A DNA stretch of 64,000 nucleotides from Plumapathes pennacea (Eukaryota; Cnidaria; Anthozoa; Antipatharia; Myriopathidae). Shown in pieces: positions 48,576 through 59,687 of this stretch. Location: positions 1,984,001-2,048,000 of the forward strand of contig OZ038466.1 in NCBI GenBank assembly GCA_964036295.1, in the 5' to 3' direction. Each line of letters starts with the position of its first letter. Within the stretch, counting starts at the first letter, position 1. The notes under the pieces are model-generated. The model was not told the DNA's origin, ran no database searches, and saw only the letters and a program-made list of their open reading frames with translations. The position numbers and the translations under genes were made by a program.

Positions 48576-51525
48576 TTATTTGCTCTTCTCCATCACTACA
48601 AACGCGTGCACATAATCCAGTGCGTGGTCTGCTGGATTCTTGGCGACTTCCTCTTCGAAACGACGGAAATACTCTTCAACAATTTTCGTCTTCTCTTCGG
48701 GAGAGCGAGAGTCTGATAACCCTGAAAAAAATGGAAAAAATAAAAAGTTCAACAAACTAAATTAATAAGTTGAAATCGGCTCCTGCGCAGGTGCTTACGG
48801 GCAACAACAAAGAGGAGTGCAACCAAAATTAGCAAAAAAAAAAACCGATATCTTCTTGGCATTGATATACCTGCCACAATTTTCGTTTGAACGGTTCGCA
48901 CGAGCCGTGCGACGGTAAGAGCAGCAATTGCGATGTATTTTCGCGTTCTTCAGGAACTTGTCTTCCAACAGCGTTGCGATGAACCTCAGAAAATTGAACA
49001 AAAAGTAAGTTTATCACTGACATATTTCCGTGACACTGACCTGACTTGAATATGTTGGTACTCCAGCTTCTAAATGTCCCAACATACCACACGGCATGCG
49101 CCTGTGGGTCACCTCCGTCCTTCATCCACTTCTCGTGGTAAGGGCATCGTATTAACTTTATTTCTATGGAAACCAGGGACAGGCCTGCTTTGCGAACTGG
49201 CGAATCTTCAGACTCAAACGGTTTCTTAAATTCCTTCAGAGTTTTCCAGTAGTTCTGGATATTAGTCCTGTGGAGTTCGTCCTGTTGTGGCGAAATGGGG
49301 TAGTGAACTTTACAGCGCTGTTTGTTTCGAAACAAACTAGAAATGTTTTTGCAAGAAAATGAAGGTTTTCAATAGATTCCGGAAGAATGGAAGCGACGCA
49401 GAGAGAAAGAAGAACAAGGAGAGGATGAAAGAAAGAAAAGAGAGAGAGGAGAGGAGAGAAAGGGAGTACGAGTAATGGAAGTCTTGTACAACTGTAAATA
49501 CACACACCTGTGTAATGGTGCCATCATTCACCATGCCTTGCCATAACTCTCCCATGAAGCGAACCGCTGACACCTTGGCGTTCTTAGTATTTCCCATGAA
49601 TTGTCCTTCGTCATCAGTTGCAGAGGTCGTCAGGACCATTGCACCCCCTGAAGTAAACAAGTCAACAAATGACAAAATTGATTAGCGGTTTGTCCGAATA
49701 GAAGACTGAATCGGTCAAGGGGTTCACCACGAACGAATGTTTGATACCTGGAGCTAACTCCTCAGCCCTGTTCAGCAGTATGGTCTCCCAGTCTTTCTCG
49801 GCCTGCTCCTTGAATTTCTCAGCTTCTCCTGGTTCAGAGATATATTTTTGATGGACTGCGCCTGTGATGTCACACGGCAACCTGCTCAACCAGTGCATTG
49901 CCGTACAAGAAAAGCCCAACTTGATGGTACCAGACGGTACGCACTGACTGAAGAAATTCGTTCCACAAGCCGTCACGAACACGTTGGGGAAGTCCAGATA
50001 GTAACTTTTGTGACCAGGAATGAGACCTTATGGAAACAAAATAAATCATGGTAGCTGTTGAAACGCTTTGTGTTCTTCGTCGATTATACAGCTGTATGGG
50101 TGATGGTGGGTGAACGATTCAAATTTGGACCAGATCGGAGCCTTTTTTGTCAGGCAGTAGAAACTAATCAAATTGGGAGAAGGAGGAGAAGAAACTCAAC
50201 ACAGCAAATTCGACCTGACAATTCTAGATAGACAAAAAACCAACGTTATTAGGCATAAAATTCTGAAATCACAGATTGCTGTTTGTCAGCATTTTGTTTA
50301 GTGGACATTGTGCACAGAAACTAACCTTGCAGAAATAGAAACAGCGCCTTGAAGTCATTCACCGGTTGATCTTCGTACGTCACGTGGATTGGCAACTTGG
50401 GCCCATAGATCTTCCTTAGTTCCTGTACACATGCGTAGAGTAGCGGCATAGATGTCCCGCCATCAGCGCACCCATAGTCCATTATAGTGAATACCTCACC
50501 AGGCTTGACGTCAATAGACTTGATATACTTTAGAAGCACGGGTTTGCATATTTCCATAATAGGGTACGTTCCTAGCGTCTTATTAGTGTAGTACCCAGAC
50601 CCATCCGGGCCAGATTCCATAGGGCTGTGGGGGGTCTGGGGAATCAATTATGAACGCACAGAGATCTTTAAAAACGGATCGCGCTGAAGTCGCTACAGTG
50701 GCAAAAGAATACACACAGGAACAAGATACGTAAGTTTCAGCTTCATTATTGGCGTAAAACCCGAGTTCGCGAACGACAAAAGTCTCCCATACAAATCCTT
50801 ATAAAATCCAACCGTCTTGAAAATTGCGCAACGCAACGGGCATCTCATATCACATGAAACCTGTGGTAATGATGATAATGAGTGAGGCCTTCACGCAAAC
50901 CTCTGGGTAGATATGAAGCCTCTATCGGGACGTTGAAATTCGTGACTTTGGCCAAATTTGCATGGAGACGTGTAAATCCGTCTAGAGGAGTTTTCCAGTG
51001 TAAATTCGTCAGACGGATAAAACGTGAAGTCGAATTTGACGGATAATTTGCCCGTAGTATAAATTCGGCGAATGGAGCCCTTTAAAACGTAGCCAAAGAT
51101 TCAGACTGAGGCCCAACATCAGCTTTAGTTCGCGCCGCAAATGAAAGGCAGCCACGCATGTAAAACTGAAAAGATATCGTATAACGCAGTCATCTGTCCT
51201 AAAATTTGGCCCAGTGGCGCATTTTCCTTTCCTTATAATTACCGCTCGATAAGTCAAAGTATGGCTAAATGTAATGATCTAGAGATGCACCACCAGCAAA
51301 CGAAACAAACCAGCAACATATTAACCCAGAGAAATGCAAATTATGCATGAAGAAACAACCATGTATTGTATGCACAACCACTGCACTTTAACGAACCAAA
51401 CTCGCCTCTCAAACTCGACCCTCGACTCTTGCTTAACAAACTCGCTTCAGATCACCTCATTACTGTTTTCTAACTACTGTACACAGTTTTGTTCAGTTAC
51501 TCACGTAGGTTTGAGCTGCACACAT
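48576..51525 (-). CDS. SABATH-type carboxyl methyltransferase, copy 3
   Basis: Same predicted activity as copy 2, its closest relative. Coding exons, 5' to 3': 51505-51525, 50326-50635, 49748-50026, 49508-49647, 49041-49281, 48576-48721; 1137 nt, 378 aa, with exon lengths identical to copies 1 and 2. Exon 1 is MCAAQTY, then TPHSPMESG. The SAM motif DYGCADGGTSMP, the YEDQPVNDF segment and MHWLSRLP are intact. Differences from copy 2 are scattered substitutions (for instance LIPGHKSYY, DITGAVHQKY, DELHRTN) with no stop or frameshift, which suggests constraint rather than decay. A 192-bp hairpin-forming palindrome begins 37 bases upstream of the start codon, inside the expected promoter or 5' UTR. 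Confidence 0.9.
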
Positions 51526-51561
51526 CACGACGGTAGCACGCGTTCCTCAATGAAGTCAAGG

Positions 51562-51753
51562 TTGCGACTAAATACAGGAATCGCTCCTGGTTCTGATTGG
51601 TCCAACGAACAATAGACTTACCGAAGCCCGACCGATCACGCTTCCGAGAAATCGGAAAGTGTATCACTCGGAAACGTGATCGGTCGGGCTTCGGTAAGTC
51701 TATTGTTCGTTGGGCCAATCAGAACCGGGAGCGATTCCTGTATTTAGTCGCAA
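51562..51753. repeat. 192-bp palindrome at the promoter of SABATH copy 3
   Basis: Arms 51562-51648 and 51667-51753 (87 bases each) are reverse complements with about three mismatches; the loop is 18 bases (51649-51666). Arms contain TTCTGATTGG/CCAATCAGAA and CGATCACG segments. Transcribed, it would form a long hairpin. No equivalent is seen at the promoter of copy 2, so it was probably acquired, or lost there, after the duplication. The matching ORFs on both strands are by-products of the symmetry. Confidence 0.9.
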
Positions 51754-52726
51754 GTGCCCCAATTGGGGCTCATCGTGCCATATAAAGTGACCCTCACGCG
51801 TCACGCAGGAAATGACGGGCCGTCCGGGTCATGTGACCCGCCGCGTCACGCAGCAATGACGGTTGGATTCTGTGAGGGGAAATGTGTGGGAAATTCACTC
51901 GATCGCGAAAATCGAATATTACGGGAATAAACTTATACATACCTTGCTTGAGTGCGCTTTCCTTGCTACTGCAGCGATTTCATTCTCAACTCTTTTCCTT
52001 ATAAAAGAAGCGAGTCACGTCACAGGGTCATAGCCCTCGGCTGAGCTTGGGTGTGAAGGTCTGATGTATTGAATTCAGTTGTGGTAGAGCTCGTTCCAAA
52101 TTATTCACGGCTGTCGTGACTGAACATGATTGTGATGTTCCTCGTTAAACTGCGTGAATACATGAATAATTCAGTCTGCACCTCTCGCTATGGCAAAGGA
52201 ATCTTAATAGATATACGATATTTGCATATATTTCTTCGCCCAACAAGAATTTCAAATACTTTTTAACTGGGTAACTGTGCAACTTGAGAATCCTCAGAAA
52301 ATAAGACGGAGGCCAAAACGACCGAGATAAAAGTCGTTAATGTCCAGATGCCTCTCTCTTGATTCTCCCAGTGTTCACGAAGTTACTCCTTTCCTGGAAT
52401 TATCAGTTTCTTTTTGCGTATGACTTGCAGTCGAGTTTGCTCATAAACAGAAGTGCGTATTGCAAATATTAAAGGTGGTGTAAGTTCCGAGCAGTCATAA
52501 TGAATGGATGTTTACGCTGGAGCTAATTTGCTGAGTTCGGGTCAGGTGAAGTACGGCGTTAGACCCGGGCCTACCCTGCCAAAGTGAAACTCCTGCAGTC
52601 AAGTCTACGTTGACGGCGTTTCTTTTGTAAACGGTGCAGTCACATGCACTATATGCTGACCTTTTTAAGTTTAAATTCATGCACACGTCTACACCAGCAA
52701 AGTACACAAACAAACAATCTTTCTGA
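51754..52726. other. Gap between SABATH copy 3 promoter and the TIR transposon
   Basis: Starts with CATATAAAGTGACCCTCACG and two CGCGTCACGCAG-type repeats near 51805-51855, probably promoter-flank sequence shared in part with copy 2. The remainder shows no gene. Confidence 0.4.
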
Positions 52727-52735
52727 GTACATACG

Positions 52736-53664
52736 GGGTGTAAACAAAACCTGGGCCCAGCCCATGGGCTACCCTATGGGTCACCCTATGGGCTACCCAA
52801 AAATAAATAAAAATACTAAATAATAATAATTTAATAATTTATTAAAAGAGGCCATTTTTCTGTCTTAAGTGGTAGGGTTACTGCTGACCAATGACCGCTG
52901 ATTGAAAACTGACGGTAGAGAAATGTATTTCGTGGTGTCAGACGTACCACTGCTAATTTAATAAATCACTATCTGCTGGCCTGCTCCACGAGTTCAGATA
53001 TACAAAAGTACTTTTCGAGGGAGAAAATAGAAGGAAGGGGTTGCGCAAGGATATAATCTGTTGGTGATGACTGAAGAACTCCAGAAACAAGTAAAAAAAA
53101 AGACGGAGGAGTGGGAGTGAGACGAATGAAAGGACAGTTTGCCTCCTTCCCATTCTGAGTGTTTGATTCCCTTCCCCACCGTTATGACACTGACAGTTTA
53201 ACAACGAACTCTATGGGAGATTCTCATCGGCACTTCCCGGAATATGAGAGGCGCACATTTAGTTGCGTGTTCTCCTGCGGGATGTCACGTTGATCGCTTT
53301 GTGACGCAACCTTGGCAGCGGTGGCCAAAGGCTTTACCGTCCCCTCCCCACCCTACGATGAATTTTTTCAGCTCGCAGCTCGCTGGGCGTCCAAGGAGGG
53401 AAGAAAGGAAGGAAGAAAGGAAATAAATGGCTGGTGATTTATTGCGACTGCTGATGTTGGCCTCCCCCACCCAATAAGAAATGAAAATAGAAATAAGAGA
53501 GTCTTCTGAAATGGCTAGAAGTGCATTTTTCAAATGGCGACTTAAAAATGGCCTCTTTTAATGGATTATTAATTATTAATATTATTAATTATATTAGTTA
53601 ATTTTTATTATTTATTATTTTTATTTATTTTTTGGGTAGCCCATAGGAGGTTTTGTTTACACCC
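52736..53664. mobile_element. 929-bp non-autonomous DNA transposon with long TIRs and 9-bp TSD
   Basis: The left end GGGTGTAAACAAAACCT is repeated inverted at the right end, and similarity continues about 110-120 bases inward to TTAAAAGAGGCCATTTTT on both sides. The left arm has an extra tandem ATGGGCTACCCTATGGGTCACCC segment. GTACATACG is present directly outside both ends (52727-52735 and 53665-53673), a 9-bp target-site duplication. Long TIRs with a 9-bp duplication fit the Mutator-like (MULE) superfamily; this is inference, since no transposase is encoded. It lies just downstream of SABATH copy 4. Confidence 0.8.
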
Positions 53665-56600
53665 GTACATACGGGAGCTGGCCCATTGTTTCGATACTTG
53701 ATAAATTTTTTTTTCTTCTCCACCACTAAGTATGCGTGCACATAATCCATTCCATGGTCTGTTGGATTTTGAGATACTTCATCTTCGTAACGTCGGAAAA
53801 ATTCGTCGACAATCTTTGTCTTTTCTTCGGTTGAGCGAGAGTCTGATAATCCTAAAAATATAAGTAATAGATCGAAAAAAAAAAAAAAACATTGATGCGT
53901 TTGAAATAAGTTCGATATTGGAGTAAACTCCTTTGATCGCAGTGTCCAACGGTCGAGAAAAGTGAACATTTTAATTTTATTTAAATATTGTGAGAACAGT
54001 GCAACCTTCGGTAAGTCACTACCCTTGCTGTCTTGAAACCTTCGGGAAATCTTCCCGGAACTATGCCAAGCACAGTTGAATTCTTAGCTGAATAATAACC
54101 CTTCATAAGCCTTTCACTTTGTTTTGTTTTCACCTCAAATTTCATGTGTCAGTGTTGTAATGGAAAGACTGGCACCCAAAATTTAGAATGTCTTACCTGA
54201 AATGAACGTGCTGTTACTCCAGGTCCTCGTGGTTGGGATATACCACTGAGCATGCGCCTTGGGGTCGCCCCCGTCCTTCATCCACTTCTCATGGTAAGGG
54301 CATCGTACTGCTTTGGGCCTGCTTTGCAAACTGGCGAGTCTTCAGACTCGAATGGTTTCTTGAATTCCTTCACAGAGCAGTAGTAGTTCAGGAAAGTGGT
54401 CCTCTGGAATTCATCCTGTGATGGAATAAGGGATGGAAGGATGGGAGAGAGGAGGAAAGAGAGAAGGAAGGATGGGAGGGTGAGAGGAGGAGGAAGGAAG
54501 TGAATGAGGACGATTAGTTTAAATACACAGTTTAGCAACAACATTATATACTGTACCTGTGTAATAGAGCCATCCTCCACCATGCCTTTCCATATGTTGC
54601 ACATCTTGTGGTGCATTGACTCTTTGATGTTCTTAGTATTTCCTAAAAATTGTCCTTCATCATCAACTGCAAACTGTGCCAGGACCATTGCACCCTCTAA
54701 ACAAGTCAAATAAACAAGTAAACAATCAAGTCAACAAATCTACAAATCAACAAGGCAACAAGTCAAATCAAAAAATCAAAAAAAGCAAATCAACAAGTCA
54801 ATAAATCAAGAAGTCCACAAATCTACTAGTCAACAAGTCAACAAATCAACAAGTCAACAAATCAACAAATCAGCCAATAATAAACTGCACTAGGCCTGAT
54901 CCACCCCACTGAACAAAGTTAATATTAAACAAGTAAATAAATTACAAATTTGCTGAGCATGCAAGGGCATCTCATGATCACAAATTACCACTTTCTCACA
55001 GTGTGTCAAAAAATATCACTGTGAATAAGACTTACCACACATCCATCACTTACTTGTTGATTTGTAAATTTGTATCACTTAGTGTGATACATTTTGAAAA
55101 TGTTTACAAATAGCAAATAGTTTTGCCTGCTTTTTTCATGTTGCATCTGATGTTCAGATCATGTAGCATGTGACAGGTTACCATTGGGAAGTTGGAAGAA
55201 CATGAGAGTAGCAAAGGGAAACCACACAGCAATGTAGCAAACATATGAAATGACTCCAACACTGTCCCACTGAATGACTTGAATCACAAAAACAAATCAA
55301 ACAAAAAACAAAAAATAGACCAGCCATATTGGATCCAGGCCAACGGCTGAGATTACCTGGAGCTAACTCCTCAGCCCTGTTCAGCAGTATGGTCTCCCAG
55401 TCTCTCTCGGCCTGCTCCCTGAATTTCTCAGCTTCTCCTGGTTCTGTGATCATTGTATGATGCAATGCACCTGTGATGTTACATGGCTTCCTACTCAACC
55501 AATGCATAGCTGTAGCAGAAAAGCCCAACATGACGGAGCCAGATGGAACACACTGTTTGTAGAAACTCGTACCACAAGCTGTCACAAACACATTGGGGAA
55601 GTCCATATAGAAACTTTTAGGGCCTGGAATAAGTCCTTGAGGAAACAAAAATAGATTCAATAAATTTAGCCATGTTCAGTTCCCATGTGTTCTTCTAGCA
55701 ATTGAAAAGTTTGGTGTTCTTATTACACAGTTGAATATGAGAAAGAAAATTTAACTGCACGTAGTAAACATGAGATTGGGACGTAGTTCTTGACTTGTAA
55801 AATGTGATGCACAGTTTCAGATACTGTAGTCTCATACTAATCTCTATTATTTAGCAAATGGCTCCTAATCAGAGGAACCAACACTAAACAAGAAGAGTTT
55901 AGTATGGAGCAATTTGAAATTCAAAAGCCCATTCCCACTTAGCTGTTTAATGCACTAAAAAGTCACTTTTTGTGTTAAACTTCGTGTTGTCAGATAGGTC
56001 ATATATTCCAACCAACTGAATGAAATCAATCATTTCAGAAAAATATTTGTGACTTTCACTTTACTGTCCATAAATACCTTGTAGGCGAAGGAATAATGCT
56101 TTGAAATCATTCACTGGTTGATCTTCATATGTCATGTGGATTGCCAGTTCAGACCCATGGATCTTCCTCAATTCCTGCACACATGTATAGAATAGCGGCA
56201 TAGAAGTCCCACCATCAGCGCACCCATAGTCCACTATAGTGAATACCTGACCAAGCTTGATGTCAATAGACTTGATATGGTTCAAAACGAGGGGCATGCA
56301 CATTTGGATGACATTGTAGCAGCCGATGGTGTTGTCAGAGTAATATCCAGATCCATCCTGGCCATAAGGAATATGGCTGTGTGGGGTCTAAGAACAAGGA
56401 CACTAATGGGTTACTGTGAGACAAGAAATGGCTAAGATGCTGTGCAAAAATGTGTCTAAGTATATATTTTACACTTGATAAGCTCTTGATAAGGTATATT
56501 CTGGCAACGCAAAGGGTATGGTTTTGAAACATTTAGCTCTGAATTAGGGTGACCTGAGTGTTAAAGATTATTTGATAACCCTCATGATGATGTTACAAAT

Positions 56601-56841
56601 TGATCGGTTAACAAGATTATCAATCTTACTTTTTAAAGTAGAGAGCATTTGAATGTGAATCTTGGGGCAGCATCATAAGATGGCGGCACTTCAATCTGTC
56701 TCGAATTCGTTCGAAGTATTAAACGAAAACATGCCAAACACAAGGCCGAATAATTGATGTACAGAGAGCTGCGCTGCATTCTGGCTAACTATATCATTAG
56801 TCTGCTTTTAATATACTCACGTCTCTTTGAGCTGCGCACAT
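53625..56841 (-). pseudogene. SABATH-type carboxyl methyltransferase, copy 4, frameshifted
   Basis: Exons homologous to the other copies: 56821-56841 (MCAAQRD), 56078-56387, 55357-55635, 54557-54696, 54197-54415 and a last exon from 53851. The first four match the other copies in length and frame; DYGCADGGTSMP, YEDQPVNDF and MHWLSRKP are intact. Exon 5 is 219 nt instead of 241: a 22-bp deletion after KAG shifts the frame to a TGA at 54278-54280. The product would be about 295 aa without the C-terminal quarter. The old downstream frame (RCPYHEKWMKDGG) is still open, so decay looks recent. In the last exon the normal stop is AAA (53706-53708), and the frame runs on into the end of the adjacent transposon. 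Copy 4 lacks the methionine after PHS present in copies 1-3, which shows that the 21-nt exon supplies the start. Confidence 0.85.
54703..54880. repeat. Minisatellite next to the intron-3 acceptor of SABATH copy 4
   Basis: Many tandem copies of AACAAGTCAACAAATC-like units, on the plus strand, start 6 bases from exon 54557-54696. In transcript sense they read TTTGTTGACTTG. One or two units stand at the same place in copies 2 and 3, and a (TTTG)n run in copy 1. Confidence 0.85.
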
Positions 56842-59508
56842 TTTCCGCATCGAATTTCATGTATGATCATACCCAAGGTAGCGGAATATGTTTCGACGTC
56901 ACTTCCGTTTGCGCGTAAAATGGCGCCTTTTGGGCACGATGTTATAGATTATTGAACTATTACTTATAACCACTTGAGTGACTTGTCTTGAATGTTTAGG
57001 TTTTTTACTTTTACGCATTTTACAGCAGCCTTGCACAAAGTCAGTCGTTCCTAAATTTTGCAGGCCCATTGACCCCAACAGCGTTGTGCTCGTGGTCTGC
57101 GAACATTTGTTTTTGTGCGCGTGTTATGGTTATGAAAACCTTGATTGCACACTATATGAAAATCATGTCCTATCAGGTTATTCATGCTTTTATACATAAA
57201 AATGCTGCGATGGTAAAATCTTCGTTTACATAATGGCTTCCAGTTTAGAGGGTTTAATGCCTCGTGGCTGAAGTCATAAGAGGAAGGTCAAGAATTACGC
57301 GTGCGGTATACGCAACGATTCATTAATGTAAATATTTCACTTGTCGTGTACATGGATAGATTTTGGGATTAAATCCGCTTAAAAGTATCCTGAAAATGCC
57401 AGAAATGCAATTTCAGACGAAGGAGAAGTCCATGGGTTCGCGCCTCCACTGGCCGCTGGTTCATCTGTGGTCTGCTTTTTCGTTTACCATGGACCTGCTA
57501 ATGCCACTATCTGCTACATCTCAGCTCAGGAATGCTGGCTTTTTATGCTGAGCACGTGGTCGGTTTATCAGGTTCACCTTCTGGTACTCGGCAGGCGTGT
57601 GGCAGTCGCTGTCAGTACTTATCACCTGTTCTCCCACCCTCATGTCTGAGAAAATGTTTGATCAGGAAACTTCTGGTTAGGGCGTGGTGGTGGTGGGGGG
57701 GTTAACAATCGGAAGATTAGACTTGTCTCAGCACATCCACCGTGACCATCTCCTCAGTTGAGATACAGCTTTCTCGAGGCAAAAAAAGACGAAAAATGGA
57801 AAGTTGTCTTGTTCTCCTCGGCGCTGCCAGAAAGTTTCCAGTTACCGAGCAGCAGGCCAATCGCAAACGCAGACAAATTGAATTAGCACATGTGAAATAA
57901 AGTGCGCCTTCAAGGCCGATTTTCAAGTGAACGAGCACAGGTCCTTCAACTTTGATTTACATCCGCCGGCGACAGGAAATTGGAGTAATTATCTCTTATT
58001 TTTTCTAGCATGGAACTTTTTTTCGTATGGCCAACAGGAATTGCGATGTGAATTGTCAGACACACAACTCACGCAGAATAGAATGCAGGGTAGAAAATAA
58101 AATGTCTCCCCGATTAGTACTCACATGTGCCCGGCTATAAGAATCCGAGACTTTAATAAAGTTGTTGATTGAATGAAATGCCCCAAGGTAAACGGGTCAG
58201 TCAATTTACATGGCGGGACAGAACTCCTGCCGGCAAAAGATCAACAAATGGCTAAATTTAGTTTTTAAAACTCTTTAGACATGCAAATCACTTTTGGAAT
58301 TTACCAAACACAAATAAGAGATTTCTTTCAGGGCTCTTAGATCCCATCGCTCCGAATGAAAGTCTCTTCTGTACTCCTGATTTATAAGTCCCAGTCACTG
58401 CTGGCTTTTTAAACCGGAGTTTGCGTTTGAGCTCGTGACTGATGCTAAGTGAAAGTAAGAGAACCAGTTTAGAATTACCATGCGATTCCGTTTTCAAGTG
58501 AAGTGTCAGTAAGTACTCGTCACTTGGACCCAATATTCACCGGCTGATTGATCGAGCAGAGCCGGCGTTCAGTTATTCAGGGGCTATAAGTTGAGTCCAA
58601 CCGGCACTACCGACAATAAACAACATTTGCAAACAGTTTATAATTAGCAACTGACCAAAGATCGTAAAAATATATCGCATTAAAGCTTGCGAGGAGTTTT
58701 TTTTAAATTGGCTCCGAGTACAACAATATGAAGTGTAAGTATTTTAAGTGACTAAAAGCATGGTAAGAGAGCTAGTGCGCTCTCAAACTAGCTCAACACA
58801 ACAACGCTGCACAGAATCTTGTCGTCGTCGTCTCATCGCATGACAGAGACAAGCTGCACAGTTTCCAGGCATTTCCGGTGCCTTGCTGTGAAACCGCCTT
58901 TTGTGTGTGAATCAGGAAGCAAACCAATTTTGTTTTTTGACACAAAGACAATACATGACAGTTGTGCTCATATTTCGGCGTAGCGTTTGATTGTTTTGCG
59001 CCCTTTATAAAATCGGAAAGAGATTAATTTGCCTAAAAATATTCCCATTGTACGTTACACAAACATGCCTCTGGGAAAATCGCGGCGATGAGAGATCGCC
59101 TTTGTCCGACGTTTCCGGCCACAAATTCGTGATAACGTCACGTTTCCGTTTCCGGTTGCTCGTTTCCGGCACTTGAGGTGGTATTCGGCACGTTCACTGA
59201 AGCCAGAGATCTTTCTTCAAGAGAAAGGACAAAAAGAGAGTTTCAACAGCCGTCACCGCTTCTTGAGGTTTGTCGGTGCGTTAAACCAAAGAGACCGATT
59301 TGAATTCGCTAATGAGCCTCATTCAAAGTTTACACACACAGACTTTGATGACAGTTGTGCCGCCTGGCAATTTCCGGTTTTCTGTGTGTTAATGTCAAAG
59401 TGCAGCGCCTAATACCTCTTGCTAGCTCTTTCGTTAGGCTGTGTTCTCTGCAGAAGATTCAGAACGGAAGGATCAAGTGTTCGTGGGTCTTAGGAAGAAG
59501 CACTTAGG
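56842..59508. other. Region upstream of SABATH copy 4, no gene recognised
   Basis: GACGTCACTTCCG at about 56895 could belong to the copy 4 promoter. GAGCTCGTGACTGATGC and other GC-richer stretches near 57400-57600 and 58300-58560 gave no exon with a start or splice context. Confidence 0.4.
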
Positions 59509-59687
59509 ATGTACACACGTCAAGATTTGTATTCATCCAGCGCGCAGGAACCGAGTCGGTGTGACAGCGGTCAGGTGCCTCTGTATCACCCAGACCCAAA
59601 TCCGTGGCAGAACGCTCCAAGACTCCCGAGAACTGATATGTTTTCTCATCAAATGGAGGCAAACATTCCACAAAACAGCGATCCCAG
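59509..59687 (+). CDS. Candidate first coding exon of an unidentified gene
   Basis: An ATG follows an in-frame TAG six codons upstream. The frame stays open for 59 codons plus two bases and meets a good donor (CCCAG then GTAAAT). The residues (MYTRQDLYSSSAQEPS, then LYHPDPNPWQN, ending MEANIPQNSDP) are rich in Pro, Ser and Gln, like the disordered start of many transcription factors. I do not recognise the family, and no second exon was found before the window ends. It may be chance. Confidence 0.3.

Larger units (their letters stand above)
44020..51525. repeat. Tail-to-tail inverted duplication holding SABATH copies 2 and 3
   Basis: Copy 2 (plus) and copy 3 (minus) are near-identical through exons and also through introns, for example after exon 2, where both read GTTAGTTTCTGTGCACAATG. 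The similarity includes intron 1 and the exon-1 flank (CGTCGTGATGTGTGCAGCTC in both). Arms of roughly 3 kb are separated by about 1.1 kb. Intron identity points to a duplication younger than the split from copies 1 and 4. Confidence 0.8.

Noticed and set aside
51497-51785. Similar basic proteins predicted on both strands (both with RTIDLPKPDRSRF)
   Set aside because: They arise because the underlying DNA is a palindrome; no coding signature or splice context.
54697-54890. Regular short repeats that might suggest a CRISPR array
   Set aside because: Units are contiguous with no unique spacers; a simple minisatellite in a eukaryotic intron.
58288-58533. Minus-strand ORF of 81 codons
   Set aside because: Begins at a TTG rather than ATG; no domain and no splice context.
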